NCBI GenBank assembly: GCA_937885575.1
Contig: CALABO010000013.1
Location: 1 to 64,000, forward strand
DNA: 64,000 bases
Source: an uncultured Pseudomonadota bacterium
GTDB taxonomy: Bacteria; Pseudomonadota; Alphaproteobacteria; Rs-D84
Reading direction: 5' to 3'
Below the pieces are notes generated by a model. The model was not told where the DNA came from. It saw only the letters and a program-made list of their open reading frames with translations, and made no database searches. A program made the translations under genes and the position numbers. Below are positions 1 through 7,410 of this stretch, piece by piece (the stretch's first letter is position 1; each line of letters starts with the position of its first letter).

Positions 1-1038
1 TCCCAATTCCTGCAACCCCTCACAGAATTTCCCGCGCAGGTAATCGTCGTTTTCGCCCACGCCCGCGGTAAAGACCAACGCATCCACGTGCCCCAGTTCC
101 GCCATAAACGCGCCGATATATTTCTTTACGCTGTGCACTTCCATTTCCAGCGACAATTTGCAATCCGGATTTGTTTCGCGGTTGCTTTCGACATCGCGCC
201 GGTCGGCAAAGCACTTTGTAATTCCGACATGCCCAGAATCTTTGTTCATATGCTTTGTCATCTGTTCCGGTGAAAGTTTTAATTTCTCCATCACATAGAG
301 CAACGCGCCCGCATCAACATCGCCCGGCCGCGTTCCCATCATAAGGCCCGCCGTCGGCGTCATGCCAAGTGTGGTATCAACCGCGCGCCCATTCTTAATC
401 GCAACGCCCGACGCGCCCGAACCGATGTGCATAGTAATCAAATTGCAATCCGCGGCGTCCCGGCCCAACATAACGGCCGCGCGCTTTGACACGTACAGGT
501 GACTTGTCCCATGGAAACCATAGCGCCGCACGCCCAGTTCGCGATACCACGCGTCCGGCACCGCATAGCGATACGCGTATTCGGGCATGGTCTGTAAAAA
601 CGCGGTGTCAAAGACGGCAACCTGGGTCGCGTTCGGCAACATTTGGCGCGCGCTTTCAATGCCCATAAGGGAAGCCGGAATATGCAACGGCATCAAATCG
701 CGCCAGTTCTGAATTTCGCGCATAACTTCATCAGTAATTTCAACGGACGAAGCATATTTCGAACCACCCATAACAACGCGATGCCCAACGCCGCGAATTT
801 CGTTCATATCCACCGACGCCGCGCGCAGCATACCCATAACAACATTTAACGCATCGTTATGATTTTGCATCGGGGTTTCTTTCTTTTCTTTTTTCCCATC
901 GGGATATTTTTGCGTGATAAAAGAATCCGGTGACCCGATTTTTTCAACATTACCACCAACAATCTGCTTTTTTGAATCGGCATCAAAGATTTGATATTTC
1001 AAACTGGATGACCCACAGTTCAGCGCCATAATATACAT
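1..1038 (-). CDS. ackA: Acetate kinase, C-terminus cut off by window edge
   Basis: Acetate kinase interconverts acetate plus ATP and acetyl phosphate in the cytoplasm (Pta-AckA pathway). The frame is open from the ATG at 1038 to the window edge, giving 346 of the usual ~400 residues. The N-terminus MALNCGSSS-LKY is the ASKHA phosphate-binding start. HGTSH, the glycine-rich HIGSGAS stretch and the late FTAGVGEN motif are all present in order, so the gene looks intact up to the cut. AAAGGAAAG seven nt before the ATG supports the start. Whether pta lies downstream cannot be seen. Confidence 0.95.
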   Translation of the reverse strand, partial: MYIMALNCGSSSLKYQIFDADSKKQIVGGNVEKIGSPDSFITQKYPDGKKEKKETPMQNHNDALNVVMGMLRAASVDMNEIRGVGHRVVMGGSKYASSVEITDEVMREIQNWRDLMPLHIPASLMGIESARQMLPNATQVAVFDTAFLQTMPEYAYRYAVPDAWYRELGVRRYGFHGTSHLYVSKRAAVMLGRDAADCNLITMHIGSGASGVAIKNGRAVDTTLGMTPTAGLMMGTRPGDVDAGALLYVMEKLKLSPEQMTKHMNKDSGHVGITKCFADRRDVESNRETNPDCKLSLEMEVHSVKKYIGAFMAELGHVDALVFTAGVGENDDYLRGKFCEGLQELG

Positions 1039-1132
1039 ATTCTTTCCTTTTGGTTAAAATTATTCCGTCGCAAACAATAGCAAACAAATTTGATTGTTTC
1101 AATAAAAAACGCCCACAACCGTGGGCGTGGAT

Positions 1133-3400
1133 TTATGCGGCACGAGATTTTAACTGTTCAAGATACACTTTTTGTGCGGTTTTGGCACTGCCAATCAAAT
1201 TACGTTGTTCACCCAAAATTCTACTGTCGCGAAGCAGATCATTCCAGTATTTGACCAAATTATCAAATTTGTTTTTCTTGTCTGCATCAAAATCTTTAAT
1301 TTGTTTTTTGTATCTATCGCGTTGTGCTTCGGCACGTTTCAACTCGTCGGTTGCACTGTTAAACCGATTAATTTCATCCTGTTTGTTATTAAAATCTTCA
1401 TGATTTTGTTTATCATAATTAAACTTGTTTTGTAAACCAATAAAATAAGGTTTAGTTTCTGGGTTTAGTAACAACTCACCTGGAATACGTGGCAAACTAT
1501 CAATTGGTACATCATTATCCAATGCCACTCGTACTTCGTTTATATAATTTTGTCCAAGATCTATAATATCATCAGGAACAGTACCAATTAAACCATATAT
1601 AATCTTATTTTCTAGATTATCTAATGTTATTCTTAAACTAGCCGGGGTTAAAAATTTTGCTCTAATGGATTCCCTTTCTACGGTCAATGTGCCTTCTTTC
1701 GCCCTTAAAAAATCTTCTTTATCTTTTTTACTTCTAATACCGCTGCCAGTTAGACCCACCTCATCTCTATACGTTTTAATACGTGATTTTGCGCGATCCA
1801 ATCCTGCTTCCATTCTTTCTTTATCCGCGTTATGGTTCGCCCATTCATCCCGCGCAGATTTAAAGAATTTGTTACCGTCGTCTTCCTTAATTCTACTGCC
1901 CAATTGTCTAACATTATTATATACAAATGTTAAACCGTATCCGATGGCCAAAGTACCGATACGAAATGTTTTATCCAATGCACCCGTAACAAAGGCGACG
2001 GCTTCACTCTTTTTATTCCAAGACAAATCTTTATTGGAAAACAGTGTAAATAATTCTTTGTCACCACGGATTTTCTCCATCAAACCACTGGTCGTATTGC
2101 CGTATTGCATGACAACCAACAATTCCATTGCAGTTTTTGCTTCGTCCATTTTGTCTTGGTCAACCGCATCCATAATCAATTGTTGAATTATACGGCTTAA
2201 CTGAAAACCGTTGTTTAGGCAACCCGCAAACGCATTTGGCATATCTTTTTTTAATTTTGTAAATTCTTTGACAATCCAATCAAATTGTGGACCGGCCTTT
2301 TTCATTTTGCCAACAGCCTTAGATTTGATGTCTGTTGCTTTTTCTAATACTTTATCCAATCCATCTGTCTTTTTAATTCCAGCTTTTTTAATTGCCAAGA
2401 GAATTTCTTTGGCTTCAAGTGATTTATACAAATGATCACCAAACTGATCGTCGGGATGAAAGTATTTCCCTAAGTAATCCTCATATTTGTCTGTAATTTC
2501 TTTTTTAAGAAGTTGCATGACGGTCAATTCATCGTCCGTCTTGCCTTCAACAAAACATTCGCTATCCGCTTTGTCATAATCAACTTCGTTGCGCGCCGTA
2601 TCTAATGCCGTGGTAATTTCGGAACCAGCAAACACCGTATCGCGTAATTTTTTCTTGCTATAAACCTGGTTTAATATCTCTGGTAATTCGGCCCTAAAAC
2701 TATCAATTTCAAACTTAGATGGGTTCGGATCAAGATTGTCCCTAACAGATGCCAATTTTGTGATGGCTTCTCTTTGTTTGTCGCTAAGACTATTAAAAGA
2801 CGCAGAATATGATAAATCATAAAACAACTTATTTATCAAGTCGGCTAATTTTGCTCTAAAACCACTATCCTTATCGAATTTTTCTTCGTTCAATCCGTCA
2901 ATAAGGTCGGAATAAGATATGTATCTATCACTACCCTTGTTTTTATCTATTTCAAACTCAATAACATTCTTTAAGATCGGATCTTTAATCAACTGTAATA
3001 TGTCTTTTACATTACTGTCCAAAACAGATTCATGAAACATATTATCTTCGCCAAAGTATTCATTAAGAAAACCGACAGCAGGGTGTTTATCATCAAGTTC
3101 CCCGCCTTTGCCCAACTCACGCCTTTTGTTAAGTCGTTGCAAACGGGCACGAATGTCTTTGTACAGTTCTATTAATTCATCATCAGAGATACCCTTAAGA
3201 GTTTCTACTGGATCCTTTTCGCCATCTTTAACCCAAAGGTTGTTTTTCCAGTCCTTCATATGACCAACAAGGTCATCTTTTTCAACATGTTCATCGAATT
3301 TTGCGCGGACATTGGCCGACATTTTGTTAAAATGAAGTTGCTTAAAATAATTAACCAACATATCTTGCAAATCTAAATGCATCGATGTATCTATCGCCAT
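1133..3400 (-). CDS. Large hypothetical protein, 755 aa, helix-rich
   Basis: I do not recognise this family. The start at 3400 is chosen because AAAGGAG sits six to seven nt upstream; a longer frame reaches 3451 but runs into the promoter. The protein is highly charged and helix-rich, with Lys/Asp/Glu-rich stretches and a probable coiled coil at the C-terminal end (many Arg/Lys/Asp/Gln residues). There is no signal peptide. One moderately hydrophobic segment (around IGTLAIGYGLTFVY) lies in the middle and could be buried or membrane-associated. It is monocistronic, with its own promoter at 3440-3468, and its 3' end lies ~95 nt from ackA on the same strand. It may be a lineage-specific structural or secreted protein; no function is proposed. 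Confidence 0.75.
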   Translation of the reverse strand: MAIDTSMHLDLQDMLVNYFKQLHFNKMSANVRAKFDEHVEKDDLVGHMKDWKNNLWVKDGEKDPVETLKGISDDELIELYKDIRARLQRLNKRRELGKGGELDDKHPAVGFLNEYFGEDNMFHESVLDSNVKDILQLIKDPILKNVIEFEIDKNKGSDRYISYSDLIDGLNEEKFDKDSGFRAKLADLINKLFYDLSYSASFNSLSDKQREAITKLASVRDNLDPNPSKFEIDSFRAELPEILNQVYSKKKLRDTVFAGSEITTALDTARNEVDYDKADSECFVEGKTDDELTVMQLLKKEITDKYEDYLGKYFHPDDQFGDHLYKSLEAKEILLAIKKAGIKKTDGLDKVLEKATDIKSKAVGKMKKAGPQFDWIVKEFTKLKKDMPNAFAGCLNNGFQLSRIIQQLIMDAVDQDKMDEAKTAMELLVVMQYGNTTSGLMEKIRGDKELFTLFSNKDLSWNKKSEAVAFVTGALDKTFRIGTLAIGYGLTFVYNNVRQLGSRIKEDDGNKFFKSARDEWANHNADKERMEAGLDRAKSRIKTYRDEVGLTGSGIRSKKDKEDFLRAKEGTLTVERESIRAKFLTPASLRITLDNLENKIIYGLIGTVPDDIIDLGQNYINEVRVALDNDVPIDSLPRIPGELLLNPETKPYFIGLQNKFNYDKQNHEDFNNKQDEINRFNSATDELKRAEAQRDRYKKQIKDFDADKKNKFDNLVKYWNDLLRDSRILGEQRNLIGSAKTAQKVYLEQLKSRAA

Positions 3401-3439
3401 CGCCGACTCCTTTGGTTCTGTCTTGCCCCTGACTCCATT

Positions 3440-3468
3440 ATTATAGTGCAAATTTGACGAATTTTCAA
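3440..3468 (-). promoter_or_regulatory. Sigma70-type promoter of the 755-aa gene
   Basis: On the minus strand TTGAAA (3468-3463) is followed by 17 nt and TATAAT (3445-3440). The start codon lies about 40 nt further on, behind a good ribosome-binding site, so this transcript has a normal leader, unlike many others in the window. Confidence 0.7.
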
Positions 3469-3475
3469 GGGGGGA

Positions 3476-3625
3476 AAGGTGGCGACACCTCCCGGCCCGC
3501 TTACGCTGTCGCTACAGCGAGGCCGTACTCCTCTGGCCAGAGGAGAATTTTACACCCGTCTTGTTGCGGCCCAAGTTCCCCTCTGGCTAGAGGGGTGCCC
3601 AGTGGAACTGGGCGGGGTGTCGCCA
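3476..3625. repeat. GC-rich palindromic intergenic repeat
   Basis: The stretch holds nested palindromes, for example CTCCTCTGGCCAGAGGAG and CCCCTCTGGCTAGAGGGG, between a CACCTCCCGGC start and a GGGGTGTCGCC end. Related pieces recur near 52676-52735, 53105-53150 and 54833-54965, so this is an interspersed family. It contains no convincing gene; the open frame across it is only the upstream extension of the next gene. Confidence 0.65.
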
Positions 3626-3646
3626 GCAGCGCGGAATCCATTCACA

Positions 3647-3675
3647 ATGACAAATTCGGGCTGGTGCGGTATAAT
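3647..3675 (+). promoter_or_regulatory. Promoter giving a leaderless mRNA
   Basis: ATGACA (3647-3652), a 17-nt spacer and TATAAT (3670-3675) precede the ATG at 3683 by only seven nt. Transcription would therefore start at or within a base or two of the start codon. Confidence 0.7.
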
Positions 3676-3682
3676 ACAACGC

Positions 3683-4381
3683 ATGTGGGAAAAAGTTCGG
3701 GATTTTGTGTTGCGTGCGTTGCCCTATGTTGCGTCTATTTTGGGCGGCGTGCTGTTGTTCACAATATCACTCGACAACGTCAGTGATCCAAATGTCGCCG
3801 ATTTGATTACGAATATATCGGCGTCTTTGCTGGCGATACCGCTGGTGTTTTTGCTTTACGATTACACGAATTCGCGTGTGTCGCGGCGCCTGCAGGAAAC
3901 AATGGCGGTCAATGTCGATGAAAAAATAAACACACTGGTCCTGCACGTGGTTTTGGTGTTGCGCAAAATGCTTGGGATGCGCGGGCGCACGACCCTCGTC
4001 AACATAAACAAGATGCAGAACCTAAGCGAGGCGCACATCATCAAAAAACTGCGCATGGACGACAAGTGCATGGGGTTGCTGCACGGGTATTACGGCGAAT
4101 TGGAAAACATCATCTATCGATATGGGCGCGAAAGTGTGCTGTCGACCGACGATTTGCGGTTGCTGACGGAATTGGGACGGCACATATCGCACGTGGTGAA
4201 CGAACATCACCTGCGTGGGAATCGGCGGATTATCGCGCGGCACGTCAAAAACACAATCGAAAAAGTCGTGGATTGGCTGGATTCCGGGGCGGCAATCGCG
4301 ATGAAGTTCGAAAAATTGCTGGCGGAGGCGGAACTGGCCGGACCCGCGGGCGATGCGCAAAAAGACGCGCCGGCGGAATAA
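3683..4381 (+). CDS. Membrane-anchored hypothetical protein, 232 aa
   Basis: The family is not recognised. The frame could start earlier, but those codons lie in a repeat; the ATG at 3683 is seven nt behind a TATAAT box and has no Shine-Dalgarno, fitting a leaderless start. Two hydrophobic segments follow each other near the N-terminus (LPYVASILGGVLLFTISL and the stretch after NISASLLAIPLVFLLY), then a ~170-residue Arg/Lys-rich cytoplasmic domain with predicted helices and a short Ala/Glu-rich tail. It is monocistronic and upstream of tRNA-Lys. The topology resembles small two-pass bacterial membrane proteins of unknown role. Confidence 0.75.
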   Translation: MWEKVRDFVLRALPYVASILGGVLLFTISLDNVSDPNVADLITNISASLLAIPLVFLLYDYTNSRVSRRLQETMAVNVDEKINTLVLHVVLVLRKMLGMRGRTTLVNINKMQNLSEAHIIKKLRMDDKCMGLLHGYYGELENIIYRYGRESVLSTDDLRLLTELGRHISHVVNEHHLRGNRRIIARHVKNTIEKVVDWLDSGAAIAMKFEKLLAEAELAGPAGDAQKDAPAE

Positions 4382-4406
4382 TTTTTTGGCGCACACCATA
4401 ATTTTC

Positions 4407-4434
4407 TTGCTTTTTGTGAAAAATGTGTCATAAT
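4407..4434 (+). promoter_or_regulatory. tRNA-Lys promoter
   Basis: TTGCTT (4407-4412), 16 nt, then CATAAT (4429-4434), about 28 nt before the mature tRNA 5' end. Confidence 0.5.
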
Positions 4435-4462
4435 TCCCGCCGAACTGCTGGAAAGAAGTTCT

Positions 4463-4538
4463 GGGGCTATAGCTCAGTTGGTAGAGCAAATGACTTTTAA
4501 TCATTGGGTCCAGGGTTCGAGTCCCTGTGGCCCCACCA
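4463..4538 (+). tRNA. tRNA-Lys (anticodon TTT), CCA encoded
   Basis: The acceptor GGGGCTA pairs with TGGCCCC. The D arm (GCTCAGTTGGTAGAGC), an anticodon stem AATGA/TCATT enclosing CTTTTAA (anticodon TTT), and the T arm CAGGG-TTCGAGT-CCCTG are all present. ACCA is encoded at the 3' end. A hairpin terminator follows at once. Confidence 0.95.
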
Positions 4539-4544
4539 AAATTC

Positions 4545-4572
4545 AAACCGACCTTTGGTCGGTTTAAATTTT
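4545..4572 (+). terminator. Intrinsic terminator of tRNA-Lys
   Basis: AAACCGACC-TTT-GGTCGGTTT hairpin followed by AAATTTT. Confidence 0.6.
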
Positions 4573-4599
4573 GGTCTGGGAAAACAAGACGAGAACCCG

Positions 4600-4716
4600 T
4601 GGGTTCGACACGATAGTTGACGAGAACAAGCCAAGCGCAGTTCGAGTCTTACGAGTGGAAGGGTCCCATTTTGCCAAAGGCAAATGGGATGTGCAATCCC
4701 TGTGGCCCCACCAAAA
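4600..4716 (+). repeat. Repeat unit ending in a second copy of the tRNA-Lys 3' end
   Basis: A 20-bp sequence, TCCCTGTGGCCCCACCAAAA, occurs both in tRNA-Lys (4522-4541) and here at 4697-4716 as a perfect direct repeat. Ahead of it lies a unit starting GGGTTCGACACGATAGTTG. A related unit at 10088-10171 begins GGGTTCACACGATAGTTG and ends in a fragment of the tRNA-Ser 3' end. In both copies the unit interrupts what would be a T-loop (GGTTC). It could be an attachment-site remnant or a small tRNA-targeting element. No coding capacity is apparent. Confidence 0.6.
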
Positions 4717-4720
4717 AATC

Positions 4721-4748
4721 AAAACCGCAAATGCGGTTTTTATTTTTT
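4721..4748 (+). terminator. Intrinsic terminator after the tRNA-end duplicate
   Basis: AAAACCGC-AAAT-GCGGTTTT hairpin with a T-rich tail (TTATTTTTT). Confidence 0.65.
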
Positions 4749-4764
4749 GGGATCTGATTAAAAT

Positions 4765-4792
4765 TTGACTTTCAAATTTTCTGTGTTAGAAT
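4765..4792 (+). promoter_or_regulatory. Promoter of the ABC-F gene
   Basis: TTGACT (4765-4770), 16 nt, TAGAAT (4787-4792). The transcript would carry a leader of about 115 nt holding a mini-ORF and a long-range stem. Confidence 0.6.
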
Positions 4793-4824
4793 ACACGCAT
4801 AAATATAAAAAAGGATAAAAACCG

Positions 4825-4836
4825 ATGCGTATGTAA
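4825..4836 (+). CDS. Candidate three-codon leader peptide (Met-Arg-Met)
   Basis: AAGGA at 4811-4815 is nine nt ahead of an ATG-CGT-ATG-TAA mini-ORF. The stop codon is the first triplet of a stem (4834-4847) whose partner (4885-4897) lies just before the ABC-F ribosome-binding site. The layout resembles translation-attenuation leaders known for antibiotic-resistance ABC-F genes. The mini-ORF is too short to be certain. Confidence 0.4.
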   Translation: MRM

Positions 4837-4897
4837 TATTGTAATTCTTATCAAAAAAGTTGTGCATAGAAATATGCGCGGGTTGAATACAATATTA
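4834..4897 (+). promoter_or_regulatory. Long-range stem in the ABC-F leader (possible attenuator)
   Basis: TAATATTGTAATTC (4834-4847) can pair with GAATACAATATTA (4885-4897): 13 base pairs with one bulged A. A small GCATA-GAAA-TATGC hairpin (4864-4877) lies inside. The 3' arm ends directly before the AAAAAAGG ribosome-binding site of the gene at 4913, so a ribosome stalled on the leader peptide would disturb the stem. Confidence 0.45.
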
Positions 4898-4912
4898 AAA
4901 AAGGTTTTTATC

Positions 4913-6316
4913 ATGTCTTGTATATCTTTATCAAAAGTATCTTTTCATTATTCGGGCGCGGACGATTTGTTTTCAAACATATCGGCGGTGTTTCATGACA
5001 ATCAAATTGTCGCCATCATCGGCGATAATGGGTGCGGGAAAACAACACTGCTGAATTTGATTGCTGGAAATTTGGAACCGACGGCCGGCACAATAACTCG
5101 CGGCGCGCGGGTGTATTTAATGCCGCAAATGTCGGCGTATGATTCAAAGTCCGGTGGCGAACATCAACAGAAAATTTTGGCGACGGCTTTTGCATCGGGG
5201 GCGGATATTTTGCTGTTGGACGAACCAACGAACAATCTTGATGGCGCGGCCAAGGAAAAATTGTTCAACGATATTTTTTCGTTTAATGGCGGACTTGTTC
5301 TGATTTCCCACGACCGCGAATTGTTGTCCCGGGTGAACACTATTTTCGAATTAAAGAAAGACAATTTGAAATTATACAATGGAAATTACGATTTCTATTT
5401 GTCGCAGAAACAGGCGGAACAACGGCAATTAGAGGCAAAATTAAACAACACCGAAAATCGCATTGCGCGTTTGAACAAAACAAAAACGATCGCACTGGAT
5501 TGCGCCGCGACCGGGCAAAAGAAATTAAATCAAACACGACAAAAGGCGTTGCAATGTGGAAATCACAAGGCGCTTTCTGGGATACATGATGCGTCCGACA
5601 AATTGGAAAACATCATGGTCAAAAAATTAAAATTGATTCAGAAAAAATTGGACGAAAAGGCGCAAGAAAGACAGCAAATATCGGAATCTTTGCGTGACGA
5701 TAAAATAAAAATCCCGTTGCCGCAAAAGCCATTTTTGAAAAACGAATTGTTACGCATAGAAAATATGTCTTTTGGTTATGACAATCTGATTTTTGACGGG
5801 TTCGACTTTTCCATGCGTGGCGGTGAACGTGTTCGATTGATGGGTAAAAATGGTTGCGGAAAAACGACACTGTTGAAATTGATTTTGGGACGCCTGCGCC
5901 CGCAAAGTGGCGAAATAAAATTGTTTGGCCGTGCAAGTTATCTTGACCAAAACTTATCGTTGTTGTATTCCAATCAAACGATTGTCGATAATATCATGAA
6001 CCTGACCGACCTGAATTTAAATCAAAGTTTCGCCATCGCGGCAAATTTCGGATTTAAAAATGAACAGGCGCGCAAAAAAGTCGGCGTGTTATCGGGTGGC
6101 GAATTGTTAAAGGCGACTTTGTGCGTTGTTTTGGGGTCTGATAATCAGCCGGATTTGCTGATTTTGGACGAACCGACAAACAACCTTGATTTGAAATCAA
6201 TCGCAATTTTGGAAGACGCATTGAATCAATACCGTGGCGCAATATTGCTGGTGTCGCACGATGAAATGTTCGTGCGCAATATCAAAATAGACCAAGAAAT
6301 TGAAATCAAATCATAA
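4913..6316 (+). CDS. ABC-F family ATPase (two ABC domains)
   Basis: ABC-F proteins bind the ribosomal E site; some release antibiotics and others rescue stalled ribosomes. The start at 4913 has AAGG upstream; a frame extension to 4862 lies in the leader. Domain 1 has Walker A GDNGCGKTT, signature SGGEHQQ and Walker B LLLDEPTNNLD. Then come a Lys/Gln-rich linker and domain 2 with GKNGCGKTT, LSGGELLKA and LLILDEPTNNLD. At 467 aa with no membrane segments it is short for the family (usually 500-650), with reduced arm and C-terminal extension. The short leader peptide and stem upstream favour the drug-inducible resistance type, but the substrate cannot be told from sequence. Confidence 0.88.
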   Translation: MSCISLSKVSFHYSGADDLFSNISAVFHDNQIVAIIGDNGCGKTTLLNLIAGNLEPTAGTITRGARVYLMPQMSAYDSKSGGEHQQKILATAFASGADILLLDEPTNNLDGAAKEKLFNDIFSFNGGLVLISHDRELLSRVNTIFELKKDNLKLYNGNYDFYLSQKQAEQRQLEAKLNNTENRIARLNKTKTIALDCAATGQKKLNQTRQKALQCGNHKALSGIHDASDKLENIMVKKLKLIQKKLDEKAQERQQISESLRDDKIKIPLPQKPFLKNELLRIENMSFGYDNLIFDGFDFSMRGGERVRLMGKNGCGKTTLLKLILGRLRPQSGEIKLFGRASYLDQNLSLLYSNQTIVDNIMNLTDLNLNQSFAIAANFGFKNEQARKKVGVLSGGELLKATLCVVLGSDNQPDLLILDEPTNNLDLKSIAILEDALNQYRGAILLVSHDEMFVRNIKIDQEIEIKS

Positions 6317-6329
6317 TTTGTGATATAAT
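6300..6329 (+). promoter_or_regulatory. Promoter of the transglutaminase-like gene
   Basis: TTGAAA (6300-6305), 18 nt, TATAAT (6324-6329). The -35 box overlaps the end of the ABC-F gene. AAAGGA then precedes the ATG at 6344. Confidence 0.6.
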
Positions 6330-6343
6330 AATACAAAGGAAAA

Positions 6344-7303
6344 ATGATGACAGACGATCAACGAATAGAAAGTATTAAAAAGATTTTACATCGTATGAGT
6401 AAACCCGCCGATATACCCCAGGGGTTATCTCGTGAACAATACCAAAAATATAAAAGAGATGTTTTGTTTGATGTCACAGACAGGTATCCAAATGTAAATG
6501 AAAATACGACAGAAACAGAACGCTTTTTTATGATAAAAGGTAAAGATATAGCAAAAACTGGTATGCAATGGTCTTGCGGAACGGTTGCAAAGTTGTTTTG
6601 TTATTTGAACGAAGGGTTGCCACCAGATGAACAACTGGATACAAAAATTATGATAAGCACGCATCCAGATCATTTGATAGACAGTATGTCAAATCATACT
6701 TTGCCATGTGTAAAGATGGGCGATGGCAAAGATGCAAGATATTATGCGATTGAACCAAGCAAAAATATTATTGAGAATCGGCCACGGCATCCAAAATACC
6801 AGGAAATGCCGTTTATCTTGGATGACATCAAGGTTGGGGGCGATATACATCATATAAATCGGGGATGTTGTGATAAACCATACAAGATTGCCGCAATTAT
6901 GTCGTATTCGGAATATGAGGAAAATATGTCGGACTTTGGTCGATTCTTACGGACGGCCTCTGTGCGGGACGAAACAACGCGAAAAACCGTCGAAGATATC
7001 GAAAAAGTATTGGCACGCATCAATGCCAATGGAATACGTGGAACGGTATACAGTTTTTGTAAAAATATAGCGGATTCTAATTTACCGATAAAGGCCGTGT
7101 ATTTTAGATCGTGTCTGGAACTTATGATAGAAATGGCGGGGGGCATATACCGTTTTGCGCCTGTCCACACATATTTGATGTTGCACAGGTTGCAAAAGTT
7201 GAGTGACAATAAATTCTTGGATATGGATTCAGAAACAGAATGTATGCTGAAATATGAATACACACCCGATGAATATATAGAATATTTTGAACAAAACAAG
7301 TAA
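6344..7303 (+). CDS. Transglutaminase/papain-like fold protein, putative
   Basis: No exact family is recognised. Residues 70-140 fit a transglutaminase-like cysteine-peptidase core: Cys78 in WSCGTVAKLF at a helix start, His118 in SNHTLPCVKM, and an acidic residue in RYYAIEP (Glu137), where the family normally has Asp. About 180 further residues, rich in charged helices, follow and may bind a substrate. No signal peptide or membrane segment is seen, so it is cytoplasmic or an unconventionally secreted effector. It has its own promoter, with AAAGGA before the ATG. The catalytic assignment is an inference from motif spacing. Confidence 0.6.
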   Translation: MMTDDQRIESIKKILHRMSKPADIPQGLSREQYQKYKRDVLFDVTDRYPNVNENTTETERFFMIKGKDIAKTGMQWSCGTVAKLFCYLNEGLPPDEQLDTKIMISTHPDHLIDSMSNHTLPCVKMGDGKDARYYAIEPSKNIIENRPRHPKYQEMPFILDDIKVGGDIHHINRGCCDKPYKIAAIMSYSEYEENMSDFGRFLRTASVRDETTRKTVEDIEKVLARINANGIRGTVYSFCKNIADSNLPIKAVYFRSCLELMIEMAGGIYRFAPVHTYLMLHRLQKLSDNKFLDMDSETECMLKYEYTPDEYIEYFEQNK

Positions 7304-7309
7304 CCACTT

Positions 7310-7408
7310 ACACCCGTCGTGGCATGACCGCGCCGTGGTCGTGACGGATTAACACCAAGCCAGGGCAAAGCCCTGGCGCAGTCTCGGCGCAGCGAAGCGC
7401 AGACGGAT
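7310..7408. repeat. Small palindromic repeats between convergent genes
   Basis: Contains GCCAGGGC-AAA-GCCCTGGC and a TCTCGGCGCAGCGAAGCGCA unit followed by GACGGATTA. The second unit resembles those near 38268-38296, 36356-36394 and 63311-63350. It may also act as the transcription end for both neighbours. Confidence 0.5.
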
Positions 7409-7410
7409 TA

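Noticed and set aside
1050..1435. Plus-strand frames opposite ackA's start and the 755-aa gene
   Set aside because: They are antisense to better supported genes with ribosome-binding sites and carry no recognisable domain.
4571..4768. 65-codon frame after tRNA-Lys
   Set aside because: It lies in the repeat with the duplicated tRNA end and a terminator; no ribosome-binding site.
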